Shown here piece by piece: positions 18,696 through 27,749 of a stretch of DNA of 64,000 bases (positions are counted from its first letter, which is position 1; each line of letters starts with the position of its first letter). The position numbers and the translations under genes were made by a program. Origin of the DNA: Mycolicibacterium moriokaense (GTDB taxonomy: Bacteria; Actinomycetota; Actinomycetes; Mycobacteriales; Mycobacteriaceae); the NCBI RefSeq assembly GCF_010726085.1, contig NZ_AP022560.1, positions 248,001-312,000 of the forward strand, given 5' to 3'. The notes beneath the pieces were generated by a model. The model ran no database searches, was not told the DNA's origin, and saw only the letters and a program-made list of their open reading frames with translations.

Positions 18696-19141
18696 CTTTT
18701 CTCCTCTATAGGTAGTCGGTTGAGTACCGACGTCAACTGTTTCTCTGTGTCATTGGCCAGCTTCTCGAAGGCCACCTTCATGACCGGGCTGAAAAGCGCC
18801 AGCAAGCCGTGCATTTCGAGTTCGTTGCGGTAGGTGATCACCGAACCGGTGTTCGCGGCGTCGATGTAGATCCTCTCCACCGAGGTGGCCGACTTGTTCT
18901 TCCCGACGAAGACGATGCAGTTGTCGGACACGCTGTCGAGGGTGTAGGTCAGTTCGGTGGTGACGCCGAAGATCTTCGAGACGTTGCGCCACGACGCGCC
19001 TTCCCTGATGACACCGCTGTCGATGCGAGTGCAGGTGTGGGTGCCCGGATCCCATTCGACGGCGTTGGCGAAATCCTTCAGGTAGCCGATCACGTGGTGT
19101 GGTGGTGGGCTGACCGAGAAGGTTCGCGACACGGTGGGCAT
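18692..19141 (-). CDS. SRPBCC (polyketide-cyclase-like) protein
   Basis: A 149-residue START/SRPBCC-fold protein: N-terminal strand TVSRTFSVSPPPHHVIGYL, central WDPGTHTCTRIDSG and a long C-terminal helix (FEKLANDTEKQLTSVLNRL). The fold makes a hydrophobic pocket for lipids or polyketides; no catalytic residue can be named. It is the first gene of a two-gene operon with the small stress membrane protein, so a role in envelope lipid binding is possible. Confidence 0.85.
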   Translation of the reverse strand: MPTVSRTFSVSPPPHHVIGYLKDFANAVEWDPGTHTCTRIDSGVIREGASWRNVSKIFGVTTELTYTLDSVSDNCIVFVGKNKSATSVERIYIDAANTGSVITYRNELEMHGLLALFSPVMKVAFEKLANDTEKQLTSVLNRLPIEEKR

Positions 19142-19249
19142 GCGTTGCGATTACCCGCTTCGCGCCTTTGTAACCCGAGCAGATTCGCCGACGTTGCCCG
19201 CAGCGCGTTCGCCGGCCGAAACCCGATCGTCATGGACTTGTTACGAAAG

Positions 19250-19277
19250 TTGACAGTGTTGCTGGCGAGGTTAATGT
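19250..19277 (+). promoter_or_regulatory. Candidate SigA-type promoter
   Basis: TTGACA (19250-19255), 16-base spacer, TAATGT (19272-19277), with the start codon of the secreted glycosidase 30 bases downstream. Confidence 0.5.
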
Positions 19278-19307
19278 GGTTTCAGTTCGCTGTGTCGAAG
19301 GGGGCCC

Positions 19308-20387
19308 ATGTCTAGTCCAGTCACGGTATTTCGGCGCTGCGCGGCATGGGCCGCCGCGCTGATGTCGTTCGCTGCGCTGTCGACAACCGCCGCCCCGACC
19401 GCGGAGGCCGCGAGCGGCCGTGATCTGCTCGCCGGCGCCATCGCGAACACTCGGGGTTCGTACCTCGTCTACAACTTCGGCAGCGGTCACCCCGCACCGA
19501 TGCTCGACGCGAGCGGCAACTGGTACGAGCTGAGCAACGGCGGTCGACTGATGGTCATCAAGTCGGCCTCGCAGCGACTGGCCCCGCGACTCCTTGTCGA
19601 CTCGCACAGGGGATACCAGTCCCGCTGCGAACGCGATCCGCGCGCACGTACCCGCGAAGGATTACTGCAGGCGTCCGAGATCTTCTCACCACTGCAGGCC
19701 TGGCAGGCGCTGGGTCAACCGACCATCGCCGTCAACGCCAACTTCTTCGATATTCGTCCGCAGAGGGGCGGGTCCTGGAAGTCGACCGGGTGTAGCTCAC
19801 CGCTGGGCGCCTACGTCGACAACACCCGCGGACAGGGCCGCGCCAACACCGCCGTGACGGGCACCCTCGCGTACGCGGGCAAACAGGGCCTCTCAGGTGG
19901 CAACGAACACTGGAAAGCGTTGTCCACCATGATAATTCCCGTGGCGGGCGCCCCGTTTGTGGTACCGCCGAAGAGCCCGGACGACTATGACGCCGCCTCC
20001 CCTGTCATTCAGGACCTCATCGACAAGGGCACCCGGTTCGTCGCCGTCGCAGGGATCGGGCTGTTGTCCCCGGGAGACACCGGTCAGCTCAACGACGGCG
20101 GTCCGAGCGCTGCGCGTACCGCCCTCGCGTACAGCAAGGGCAAGGACGAGATGTACGTCTTCCAGGGCGGAAGCTATACCCCGGATCAGATCCAGGATCT
20201 GTTCCGCGGCCTCGGCAGCGACACCGCGGTGCTGCTTGACGGTGGCGGTTCGTCGTCGATCGTGCTGCGCCGCGACACCGGTGGCATGTGGGCGGGTGCC
20301 GGTGTGCCGGACGGGAATTGCGACACCCGTCAGGTGTTGTGCGACTCCCGCGAGCGCGCGTTGCCCAGCTGGCTGGCGTTCAACTAG
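19308..20387 (+). CDS. Secreted NAGPA-type phosphodiester glycosidase domain protein
   Basis: A 359-residue exported protein. The signal peptide (about residues 1-33) ends near TAEAAS. The rest matches the phosphodiester glycosidase (NAGPA) domain: VNANFFDIRPQ, AVAGIGLLSPG, RTALAYSKGKDEMYVF and the closing motif LLDGGGSSSIVLR. Bacterial members act on cell-wall or teichoic-like sugar phosphates; the mycobacterial substrate is unknown. GAAGGGGG precedes the ATG. Its stop shares the palindrome CTAG with the stop of the convergent large secreted protein gene. Confidence 0.85.
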   Translation: MSSPVTVFRRCAAWAAALMSFAALSTTAAPTAEAASGRDLLAGAIANTRGSYLVYNFGSGHPAPMLDASGNWYELSNGGRLMVIKSASQRLAPRLLVDSHRGYQSRCERDPRARTREGLLQASEIFSPLQAWQALGQPTIAVNANFFDIRPQRGGSWKSTGCSSPLGAYVDNTRGQGRANTAVTGTLAYAGKQGLSGGNEHWKALSTMIIPVAGAPFVVPPKSPDDYDAASPVIQDLIDKGTRFVAVAGIGLLSPGDTGQLNDGGPSAARTALAYSKGKDEMYVFQGGSYTPDQIQDLFRGLGSDTAVLLDGGGSSSIVLRRDTGGMWAGAGVPDGNCDTRQVLCDSRERALPSWLAFN

Positions 20388-22903
20388 TCGGCACTGTCCG
20401 ACGCGCCGGCGTCGGACGCGGAAGCGTTACCGGCGCCGCCCTCGGTGTTGGTGGCGCTGCTGGTACCGGTGTCGGTGTCGTCGGCGGCCGCGTGGCGTCC
20501 GCCGCCAGACGGCTTCGTGGTGCTCCTGCCGGGACGGAACGCGTTCGCGGTGTCGCGAATGATCGACCCGCCGGGACCTGCCGACTCGGTCCTTTCGCGC
20601 CGGGGTGTGGACGAGGCGGACGTATCGTCAGGCTTGGCATGTCGAGGTGAGGACGAGCCAGACGTGTCGTCGGGCTTGGCGTGCCTCGGTGAGTACGAGC
20701 CCGATGTGTCATCGGGCTTGGCGTGCCGGGGCGTATACGAATCAACGGTGTCCTCGGGCTCGGCGTGCCGGGGCGTATACGAGCCGGACGTGTCGTCGAG
20801 GTTGCCACTATTCTGGCTGACGGCCTGCTCGTCGGAATCCGCCTCGTCGGGATCCTTTTCGGGATCGTCTTCCGAAGCGACCGTGTCTTCGCCAGCGTCG
20901 ATCTCGTCGGCGACCTCCACCTCGTGATCAGCCGCCCCGTCGACGCTTTCCTCGACAACGTCCTCGCCAACAGCGAGTTCCTCGACTACAGCTTCGTCTT
21001 CGAGTTCCTCACCACTCGACAGTGCCTCTGTGCTGAAAAAAGTTGCTGCGGTGAATGTTTCGTCGGCGACGCCCTCTTCCGTCGATTCCGCGCTCAGCAG
21101 CGCATTCTCAGACGCTTCAGGATCTTCGTCGGCCGGCGGGGCCACCACAATCGAGCTCAGTCCACCTGCCACGGCGCGGAACAGGTTGCCGGAGAGGAAG
21201 TCTTGAAGTGTGGCAAGCACATTCGGTGTGGGTGGCGTCGGGTTCCCGCTGAGGAACTCACGCCAGAAGCCCACGACCAATTGGGTGAGCACCACCCCGA
21301 TGACAAACCCCAGGTCGAAAGTGGGGCGGGTCCCGAAAGGCACGGGTGTGCCGGCGTCGGCGTACGATCTTTCAAACGCACCGGTCACGGGGTTGTAAAA
21401 CACGTCCGTGTACCCCAGGTTGACCAGGCTGGTCAGTGCCGGGGCGAGCGCGTTGGCCAATCTGGTGAAGAAGTTGAGCTGCGGACCGCCCATCATGTGT
21501 ACGGCATCCGATAGCAGGTAAAGCGGCTCGAGCAGCGGCAACGTGACGGGCGGGATCGTCACATACAGGTTCAGCGCCAACGGATTTCCCTCGGCGGCGC
21601 TGGCCGCCGCCTCGGCGATCTGCGCGTCGATCTGTTCCTGAACGGCGTCGAAGTCGAGGCCACGCAGCATGTATGTCGGAAACAGTCCCGCCATGGCGTT
21701 GTTCGCCAGCGAGAATGGGTTCGCCCACGCCGCGAGGTCGGACATCGGATGGTAGGCAACCCCGACGTCGATCAGCATCGGGATGATGGTCGCGGTGCCG
21801 CTGGTCGTGATCTCGGTTCTCGGATTGACGACGTCGATGTCCGCCGAGTCGAACATCGGGTAGAAGCGCGCCAGCGCGCCGCCGTTGGGTCGGGCCGGAT
21901 TGAACAGCAGCAGCATCGGCAGCACCGTCACGCTGCCCTGCGCGGCATTATCGCCGGTGTAGTTGAGACCGCCGGGTTGGTTGGGCAGGTCGGCGACGAC
22001 CTTGTCGTATCCGGTCGCGATCGCGAAGGCACCGAGCCCGACACCCATCGCGACGGGCACGCGCACCTGGGTTGCGGCCGGGGCGTCGATCGGCAGGTTG
22101 TCGATGACACCTTGGAGTTGGCCGATCAGCGGGTTGTCAGGCTGTGTTTCCGTCAACCGCTGTACGACGGTGCTGAGCAGGCCGTCGGCGCCGACCTGGA
22201 GGTAGCCGGTGCTGTTGATCTCGGCGGCGACGCTGTTGGGTAGTTCGGGGACCCACCCGAGGTCGACCCCGAGCATCTTCAGCAGCGTGAAGACCGGCCC
22301 CGCGGTGACGACGTCGAGCCCGGGAATATCGCGCTCGGCGAGATTGAGCGGATCGCTGAGATCGAGACCGACCAGGGTCAAGAGACTGAGCAGGTCACTG
22401 ATTCCGCCTGTCTCGGGATACAGCTCTTCCAGGGCCTGGAGCACGACCGGGGTGGCGTCCCCGTAAACCCCGCCCAGCGCCTGGCCGAGGTCGACGGGGA
22501 TCTGGCTCAGCACCTCTCCGAGGGCCGAGCTGAGCATGAGGTTCGGGCTCGCCAGCACGTCCTTAACGATGCTCGGGAGATCGATCCCCGCTTCCTGCAG
22601 CGCCGCGGCGCGGTTGTTGCTCTCGACGATGCCGCGGATGAGTAGGTCGACGTTGGTCTGGAAGACGTCGTAGGACGCCGCATCGTAGAAGGTCAGATCC
22701 GAGAACTGCCACGGATTGACCGTCGACGTCAGGCCGATGTTCCGCTTGATCCTGGCGGTCACGTCGGTCTTCGGTTCTGCGGGAATCCCGACGGTCAGCG
22801 CCGCTGCGGTCGCGGTAGCCGCCCCGATTGCCACGACACGCTGCGAAGTACGTACGACCCGACTCTTGCGCGAGCGGCGCACTTTGCGGTGCTTGCCTGG
22901 CAT
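20384..22903 (-). CDS. Large exported protein with acidic, repeat-bearing C-terminus
   Basis: An 839-residue protein. A very basic N-terminus (KHRKVRRSRKSRVVR) is followed by a hydrophobic segment (about 23-41), so it is exported or anchored. Residues 50-560 form an Ala/Leu/Asp/Pro-rich domain similar in style to mycobacterial PE-PPE-associated proteins, but I cannot assign it firmly. Residues about 570-690 are strongly acidic. Then five 14-residue repeats of the type DDTSGSYSPRHAKP alternate acidic and basic charges, before a Gly/Ser/Ala tail. Function is unknown; the layout suggests a cell-wall-spanning or surface protein. Confidence 0.75.
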   Translation of the reverse strand: MPGKHRKVRRSRKSRVVRTSQRVVAIGAATATAAALTVGIPAEPKTDVTARIKRNIGLTSTVNPWQFSDLTFYDAASYDVFQTNVDLLIRGIVESNNRAAALQEAGIDLPSIVKDVLASPNLMLSSALGEVLSQIPVDLGQALGGVYGDATPVVLQALEELYPETGGISDLLSLLTLVGLDLSDPLNLAERDIPGLDVVTAGPVFTLLKMLGVDLGWVPELPNSVAAEINSTGYLQVGADGLLSTVVQRLTETQPDNPLIGQLQGVIDNLPIDAPAATQVRVPVAMGVGLGAFAIATGYDKVVADLPNQPGGLNYTGDNAAQGSVTVLPMLLLFNPARPNGGALARFYPMFDSADIDVVNPRTEITTSGTATIIPMLIDVGVAYHPMSDLAAWANPFSLANNAMAGLFPTYMLRGLDFDAVQEQIDAQIAEAAASAAEGNPLALNLYVTIPPVTLPLLEPLYLLSDAVHMMGGPQLNFFTRLANALAPALTSLVNLGYTDVFYNPVTGAFERSYADAGTPVPFGTRPTFDLGFVIGVVLTQLVVGFWREFLSGNPTPPTPNVLATLQDFLSGNLFRAVAGGLSSIVVAPPADEDPEASENALLSAESTEEGVADETFTAATFFSTEALSSGEELEDEAVVEELAVGEDVVEESVDGAADHEVEVADEIDAGEDTVASEDDPEKDPDEADSDEQAVSQNSGNLDDTSGSYTPRHAEPEDTVDSYTPRHAKPDDTSGSYSPRHAKPDDTSGSSSPRHAKPDDTSASSTPRRERTESAGPGGSIIRDTANAFRPGRSTTKPSGGGRHAAADDTDTGTSSATNTEGGAGNASASDAGASDSAD
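20588..20797 (-). repeat. Five tandem 42-bp coding repeats
   Basis: Five in-frame 42-base units inside the large exported protein gene encode DDTSGSYTPRHAEP, EDTVDSYTPRHAKP, DDTSGSYSPRHAKP, DDTSGSSSPRHAKP and DDTSASSTPRRERT. The middle units are the most alike. Copy number probably varies between strains. Confidence 0.9.
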
Positions 22904-22962
22904 CTAACCAGCCTTCGACCCCCGTGATCTTGAACCTCCGGAGGGCACCGTAACAGGAACGT

Positions 22963-22990
22963 AATTTTCTGGCTAACGTTTCCGAAAATT
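22963..22990. promoter_or_regulatory. Inverted repeat upstream of the large exported protein gene
   Basis: AATTTTC (22963-22969) and GAAAATT (22984-22990) flank 14 bases containing the palindrome AACGTT, in an AT-rich patch 60 bases before the start codon. It may be an operator, or the end of the upstream fructosamine-kinase transcript. Confidence 0.35.
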
Positions 22991-23063
22991 CTTGCTCACG
23001 GAATCTGTTGGGCCTGTGCTGATTCCTTCATAAAACGCCGCGAGCTGCGAGTTCAGCAACGTA

Positions 23064-23837
23064 TCACTTTGCCCGCAATACGTGCGTTGCGGCCGTCGCG
23101 GCCTGACCGGCGTATCCCTTTCCGAACAACACGACGTGCGCAAGCAGCGGATACAGCTGATGCAGCGGGACCCTGTCCTGCCAGCCTTCGGCGAGGGGGC
23201 GCTGTCGCTGATAGCCCTCGAGGACCGCGTCCAGAAACGGGCAGCCGAACAGCGCCAGCATCGCCAGGTCGGTCTCCCGGTGTCCGCCGTGCGCTGCGGG
23301 GTCGATGAGTGTGACGCCTCCGGGCGTCCACATGACGTTGCCGCTCCACAGGTCGCCGTGCAATCGGGCGGGGTGATCGCCGTCGACGTCGAAGTCACCG
23401 CGGTCACACCGGTCGATCACCGCCTGGACCACGTCGCGCGCCGAGGGCTCCAGAATCGCGGCGGCGCGGGCCGCCATCGGCGCCAGCCGCTCGCGGGCGT
23501 AGAACATCCCCCAGGTGTCGAATCCGGTCATCGACATCGGGAGCGGATGATGCAGCGGCCCGAAGAAGCCGGGTCCGCTCCAGCCGTCCGGTGGCGCGCC
23601 GAAGGCACCCGCGCCCTCGTCATGCGTACGAGCCAACCGGCGGCCGAACTCGTATGCGGCGTCGCGGTCGGGCCGAGCGGATTCGAGCCGTTCCAACGTC
23701 AGACTGGTGTCGTCGTATCCGATGACACGGGCACACGGCACCCCGCCCTCGGCTGACGAAAGCCACTGCAGCCCAGCAGCTTCGCAGGCGAAGAAGCCCG
23801 CGGGCGCGTTCGGGTTGTGTTTGACGAAGGTCGGCAT
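23064..23837 (-). CDS. Fructosamine kinase family protein
   Basis: A 257-residue kinase of the aminoglycoside-phosphotransferase fold. The catalytic loop is LHGDLWSGNVMW (about residues 158-169) and the metal-binding motif LIDPAAHGGHRETDLAMLALFG. Bacterial fructosamine kinases phosphorylate protein-bound ketoamines such as ribuloselysine so that they decay, repairing glycated proteins. It lies one base from the SDR gene stop, so it is probably translated from the same mRNA as the SDR and DUF1275 genes. Confidence 0.9.
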   Translation of the reverse strand: MPTFVKHNPNAPAGFFACEAAGLQWLSSAEGGVPCARVIGYDDTSLTLERLESARPDRDAAYEFGRRLARTHDEGAGAFGAPPDGWSGPGFFGPLHHPLPMSMTGFDTWGMFYARERLAPMAARAAAILEPSARDVVQAVIDRCDRGDFDVDGDHPARLHGDLWSGNVMWTPGGVTLIDPAAHGGHRETDLAMLALFGCPFLDAVLEGYQRQRPLAEGWQDRVPLHQLYPLLAHVVLFGKGYAGQAATAATHVLRAK

Positions 23838-23838
23838 C

Positions 23839-24669
23839 CTAGGGTTGGCCGGTCACCTTCCGTAGCGTGAGGTCGCGCAGTTTCGTTGGTAGCGCGGTCA
23901 TCAATGCCACCTGCGCCTTCGGAGCGAGTCCGACGATGTAGCGGGCGCGGGGCCGACGGGCGGTGAGCGCCTCCTCGACGACGACGGACACCTTTTCGGT
24001 GGGGACGGCGATGCGCTGCGACATCGGGATCGTCTTCCTGAATCCCGTGATGTGCTTGGCGTAGAGGCTCCTGTGCTCGGGTGTCAGGCCCGCTTCCAGC
24101 TCCGCCACCATGTCGTCGGCGGTGCGCCACATGTCGGTGTCGGTTTGCGCCGGCTCGACCACAACGACGCGGATCTTCCAGGGGGCCAATTCCATTCGCA
24201 GCGCGTCGGCGGCGGCCTCCAACGCGAATTTGCTCGCCGCGTACGCACCGACCAGAGGCATCGACATTCGCCCGTTGACGCTGGAGATGAACACGATGCG
24301 GCCGCGGGACTTGCGGAGCCGAGGCAGCACCGCACGAGTGACAGCGAGTTGGCCGATGACGTTGACCTCCAGCTGCTTTCGCCACTCGTCGGAGCTCAGC
24401 GTCTCCATCGCACCGCCGACGGCGATGCCCGCGTTGTTGACGACCGCGTCGAGGCGCTCGGGTAGCGACGCCTCCAAGGCGGCGATGTCATCGGACGAGG
24501 TGACGTCGAGGATCACCGACGACACCCGTTGGGGGTCGAGTTTGGTGACCGCGTCGGCGTCCTCCCGGCTGCGGACCCCGGCGATGACGTCCCAGCCGCG
24601 CGCGGCCAGATGTTCGACGATGCCCTTGCCGATACCGCGTGATGCGCCCGTGACGAGTACAGATGGCAT
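23839..24669 (-). CDS. Short-chain dehydrogenase/reductase
   Basis: A 276-residue classical SDR. The cofactor loop TGASRGIG is at residues 7-14, NNAG near 78, catalytic Ser in FISSVNG and the YAASK pair near 155. The residue after the cofactor strand (GVRSRED) suggests NADP(H). The C-terminal extension with RYIVGLAPKAQVALMTALP resembles SDRs that act on lipid or sterol substrates. It sits between the fructosamine kinase and a DUF1275 membrane gene with very short gaps; substrate unknown. Confidence 0.9.
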   Translation of the reverse strand: MPSVLVTGASRGIGKGIVEHLAARGWDVIAGVRSREDADAVTKLDPQRVSSVILDVTSSDDIAALEASLPERLDAVVNNAGIAVGGAMETLSSDEWRKQLEVNVIGQLAVTRAVLPRLRKSRGRIVFISSVNGRMSMPLVGAYAASKFALEAAADALRMELAPWKIRVVVVEPAQTDTDMWRTADDMVAELEAGLTPEHRSLYAKHITGFRKTIPMSQRIAVPTEKVSVVVEEALTARRPRARYIVGLAPKAQVALMTALPTKLRDLTLRKVTGQP

Positions 24670-24678
24670 AGGTGGAGA

Positions 24679-25359
24679 CTAGTGCGCCCGCCGCGCACCG
24701 AACCAGAAGATGGCCGCGCTGCAAGCCACGACGGCGGCGGCCAGTCCGATCACGGGCGCGACGGCGAACCGGGTCAGCGTCGCGCCGACGGCGGCACCGG
24801 ACAGGATCGCGAAGATGACGCTGAAACGCAGCTTCTCGCGCTCACCGGTGCCCCCGGCCAGCCGACTGTCGAACCCGATGCCGGAGATCGTCGTCGTCAG
24901 GACGGTGGTGGACAGCTCCTGGATGCCGAACTGGCGCGCCGTGGAGTTCTGGATCCCGAACGTCACCGCAAGCCCCGCGATCAGGAACAGCTTCGAGCGA
25001 TCGTGGTAGTCGATGACCCCCGTGCCGGCAAGGATCGCCAGCGACACAAGCAATAGGACCTCGAGGGAGAGGGCGACGCCGAGCCAGTGGTGTACCTCGC
25101 GATCGAGATGCCGAGCCAGTCGACCGCCGAGCACCGCGCCCGTCACGAAGGAGGCGACCGCGACGAACGCGGCGGTCACGTCGACCACCGTGGAGGGGGC
25201 CAGCCAGAACCCGAGGAAGATGGCGTTGCCCGTCATGTTCGCGACGAACACGTGGCCGAGCTTTAGCACGCTGACCGCGTCGACGAGGCCGGTCGCGAAG
25301 GTCAGTAACAGTAGGGCGAGGTAGGTCAGGCGTGGGGAGACCGGTGATTCGACGGCCAC
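24679..25359 (-). CDS. DUF1275 (YoaK-like) membrane protein
   Basis: A 226-residue membrane protein with about six hydrophobic helices and the DUF1275 motifs GLVDAVSVLKLGHVFVANMTGN (split at GLVDAVS and FVANMTGN) and GIQNSTARQ. The family function is unknown; a transport role is usually guessed. It heads a short operon with the SDR and fructosamine kinase, immediately downstream of the mce1 operon end but separated from it by only 19 bases, so read-through is possible. Confidence 0.88.
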   Translation of the reverse strand: MAVESPVSPRLTYLALLLLTFATGLVDAVSVLKLGHVFVANMTGNAIFLGFWLAPSTVVDVTAAFVAVASFVTGAVLGGRLARHLDREVHHWLGVALSLEVLLLVSLAILAGTGVIDYHDRSKLFLIAGLAVTFGIQNSTARQFGIQELSTTVLTTTISGIGFDSRLAGGTGEREKLRFSVIFAILSGAAVGATLTRFAVAPVIGLAAAVVACSAAIFWFGARRAH

Positions 25360-25378
25360 GTTCGGTGAATGCTCCGAC

Positions 25379-26260
25379 CTACAACTGCGGCGTGAGATCG
25401 AACGACGTCACGGTGGACATCTTGGTGATCAACCACTTTGCGTCTTTACGCTGCATCGTCAGCCGGTACGAGAGGTAGCGCAGCGAGGGGATGTTCTTGG
25501 TCACCGGGCTGGTGGCCACCGAGTTGGTGTACACGATCGCGGTGGCCTCGTCGGCGGACAACGACTCCACCGCCGCTCCCATCACCTGGGTGGTGTTGGT
25601 GACTTGCGCCTGCTTGTTGGGGGCGACGATCGCGTCGATGTACTTGCGGTACTCGTTGGCGAAATCGCCGCCCAGGAACACTTCGGCGCGGTCCGGCAGC
25701 TGCTCCATGTTGTCGGGAGTGTAGGTCCACAACGTGGAGATCGCGCTGGCCGCCGTGCGGGCGACGTCGAGCTTCGTGTCGACTGCCGCACGCTGGGCCA
25801 GGTACGGCTGCAGCGTCGCACCCGCGAAGCCGGCGGCGGCGACGAACAGGACCGCCGCGGCGGTGGCGGCGATGATCAGCCGTTTGCCTGCGGGGCGATG
25901 CGGCACCAGGATGCGGTCGTCGGCCGGCTCGGAATCCTCGGTGGCGTCGGGTTCCTCGGATTCGACGGGTTCTTCCGGTTCCTCGGCCTGGGCCGGCTCA
26001 TCCGGTTCGGCTTGTTCGGGTTCAACGGTTTCGGCGGTAACCGGCGCCTGCCCCCTGCGAGTGCGCCGCGATTTGCCGACCGGCTTGGGCGGTGCCGGGG
26101 TGGTCTCCTCCGACGATTCTTCGGAAACCGGTTCGGGCTCAGCGGCTTTCGGTCGACGCCGCAGCGAAAACCTCCGACCGCGGGGTGCGGCCGGCGATTG
26201 GGTGTCCGTCGCCTCGGCGTCGGTGGTCAGATCACCTGGATCAGCTGGCTGATCTTCCAC
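25379..26260 (-). CDS. mam1D: Mce-associated membrane protein Mam1D (Rv0178-like)
   Basis: A 293-residue protein, last gene of the mce1 operon. Residues 1-120 are a long charged, Glu/Pro-rich cytoplasmic tail, longer than I recall for Rv0178. One transmembrane helix follows (about 128-148), then an NTF2-like extracytoplasmic domain ending in DAKWLITKMSTVTSFDL. The GTG start overlaps the end of mam1C by 34 bases and has GGAAGGA 8 bases upstream. Mam proteins help assemble or stabilise the Mce1 transporter. Confidence 0.85.
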   Translation of the reverse strand: MEDQPADPGDLTTDAEATDTQSPAAPRGRRFSLRRRPKAAEPEPVSEESSEETTPAPPKPVGKSRRTRRGQAPVTAETVEPEQAEPDEPAQAEEPEEPVESEEPDATEDSEPADDRILVPHRPAGKRLIIAATAAAVLFVAAAGFAGATLQPYLAQRAAVDTKLDVARTAASAISTLWTYTPDNMEQLPDRAEVFLGGDFANEYRKYIDAIVAPNKQAQVTNTTQVMGAAVESLSADEATAIVYTNSVATSPVTKNIPSLRYLSYRLTMQRKDAKWLITKMSTVTSFDLTPQL

Positions 26261-26778
26261 TGCTGTCCTTCCTTGATTGCCGTTGCGACCCAGCGGTTTC
26301 CGCTTTCGATCGTCGACTTCCCGTCGGGCGACTTGGAGGTGACCTTCGTCGCCACCAGCACGTCGGCGCTGCCGTCGTCATTCCACCGCTGGACACCCGC
26401 GGCCACCACGGTGCCCGTCGTCGGCTCGGCCTGCGCAACTTGTATCAGGATCTCGTTCTGCTTCTCCTTGAACATCTTTGCGAAGTCGCCGGTGCCCTCC
26501 GTGAGGATCCGATCCGCATATGCGTTGGCGTTGAACGGATCCAAGCTGGTGTACGACGTCATGAACGCCTGGACGTAATCCAGGACCTGGGCGTCGTTGG
26601 CTCTGGTGCGGATGTCGTCGCGGTGACTGACGAATATCAGCGTGCCTGCGGTCAGCAATGCCGCGATCAACACCGACACGACCGCGGCGAGTACCGGCAG
26701 GCCCCACCGGCGCGGTGGCTTCGGCTTCACCTCGAAGAAATCGGGCTCGTCGGACTCGATCTTGCGCCGTGGACTCAT
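26227..26778 (-). CDS. mam1C: Mce-associated membrane protein Mam1C (Rv0177-like)
   Basis: A 183-residue protein with a short basic/acidic tail (MSPRRKIESDEPDFFEVKPK), one transmembrane helix (about 27-50) and an NTF2-like extracytoplasmic domain ending in GQQWKISQLIQVI. The ATG overlaps the mam1B stop (ATGA). A longer in-frame reading extends far into mam1B and is not used. By family it is an accessory subunit of the Mce1 lipid importer. Confidence 0.88.
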   Translation of the reverse strand: MSPRRKIESDEPDFFEVKPKPPRRWGLPVLAAVVSVLIAALLTAGTLIFVSHRDDIRTRANDAQVLDYVQAFMTSYTSLDPFNANAYADRILTEGTGDFAKMFKEKQNEILIQVAQAEPTTGTVVAAGVQRWNDDGSADVLVATKVTSKSPDGKSTIESGNRWVATAIKEGQQWKISQLIQVI

Positions 26779-27749
26779 TGGCCACCCCCATTCATGAGGG
26801 GCTTCTTCAACACGGTGAGGTTGGCGACCTTCCACCGGCCGTCGCCGGACTTCTCGAAGTTGACGCGCAACGTCGCCGTGATGAACTTCAGATCCTTCGG
26901 ATCGGTACCGCGCTGCCCCTGCAACGCGACCAACATCTCCGCCTGGTTCGCCGACGCCGACAACACCGCGCTGCTGACGGCCCAGTACTCGTTCGACGTG
27001 GCACCGGCCTGAAGCACCGCCTGCTGCTGTGCGATCAACTGATCCCGGTAAGCGTCGGTGGTCAGCGTTTGTGCGCGTGAAAAGTCCTGCGGCAGGGTGT
27101 CTTTGGTGTAGCTCAGCATCTGCTCGACGATCCTGGGGCCCTGCTCGGCGATCTGCCGGCGCGCGACATCGACCGCCCGCTCCGGCCGATACACCATCAG
27201 ATAGCTCAGTCCCACGGCCAACGCGCACACCACCGTTGCCGCGACCAGCACCGCCCCGGTCGGTCTGCGCATGTCGCGTTGTGTGCGCTCGACGGCGTGC
27301 ACCTCGGTGCGGAGCAGCAGATCGGCGAACGTCCGGCGGCGGCCATCCCACAGCGGCCAGAGCCACCCGATGAATAAAGCCACGGTGTCCAGCAGGTGTG
27401 CCAGATCGCGTCCGACCAGCCGAAGCACCCCCGGCGCGGCACCGTCGCGCGTACGCACCGCAATACCGAAAAGCGCTCTGCCCAGGCTCCATCCGGTGAT
27501 CGTGGGAAGCAGCAGCCGGTTGACCGCCATCGCCACGATGGTCAGCGCGGCGGTGCCCACGAAGACCCACCACAGCCAGCCCCGCCACGGTGCGCTCCAC
27601 GCCGACACCGCCATGGTCGCGATCACCGCGACGCCAAGCAGCACATCGATGGCGAACGCACCCGCCCGGGCCCACCAGGTCGCCAACGGCGTTTCCGGTG
27701 TCACCTGCGTGTCGGGTTTGTCGTCCACGGTGTCCAGTACAGCGGTCAC
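26775..27749 (-). CDS. mam1B: RDD-domain Mce-associated protein Mam1B (Rv0176-like)
   Basis: A 324-residue protein, nearly the length of Rv0176 (322). Residues 15-150 form an RDD domain with hydrophobic helices (ATWWARAGAFAIDVLLGVAV; GWSLGRALFGIAVR; RRRTFADLLLRTEV). Another transmembrane helix (about 165-185) leads into the NTF2-like Mam domain (DGRWKVANLTVLK). The RDD-Mam fusion is specific to this position in mce1 operons. It overlaps mam1A by 4 bases. Confidence 0.9.
   Translation of the reverse strand: MTAVLDTVDDKPDTQVTPETPLATWWARAGAFAIDVLLGVAVIATMAVSAWSAPWRGWLWWVFVGTAALTIVAMAVNRLLLPTITGWSLGRALFGIAVRTRDGAAPGVLRLVGRDLAHLLDTVALFIGWLWPLWDGRRRTFADLLLRTEVHAVERTQRDMRRPTGAVLVAATVVCALAVGLSYLMVYRPERAVDVARRQIAEQGPRIVEQMLSYTKDTLPQDFSRAQTLTTDAYRDQLIAQQQAVLQAGATSNEYWAVSSAVLSASANQAEMLVALQGQRGTDPKDLKFITATLRVNFEKSGDGRWKVANLTVLKKPLMNGGGQ

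Noticed and set aside
20588..20797. Regular 42-base repeats considered as a CRISPR array
   Set aside because: There are no variable spacers, the units are contiguous, in frame with a protein and diverge mostly at synonymous or conservative sites.
26779..27675. A long upstream extension of mam1C on the same strand
   Set aside because: It runs in the wrong frame through mam1B. The start at 26778 overlaps the mam1B stop as elsewhere in the operon.
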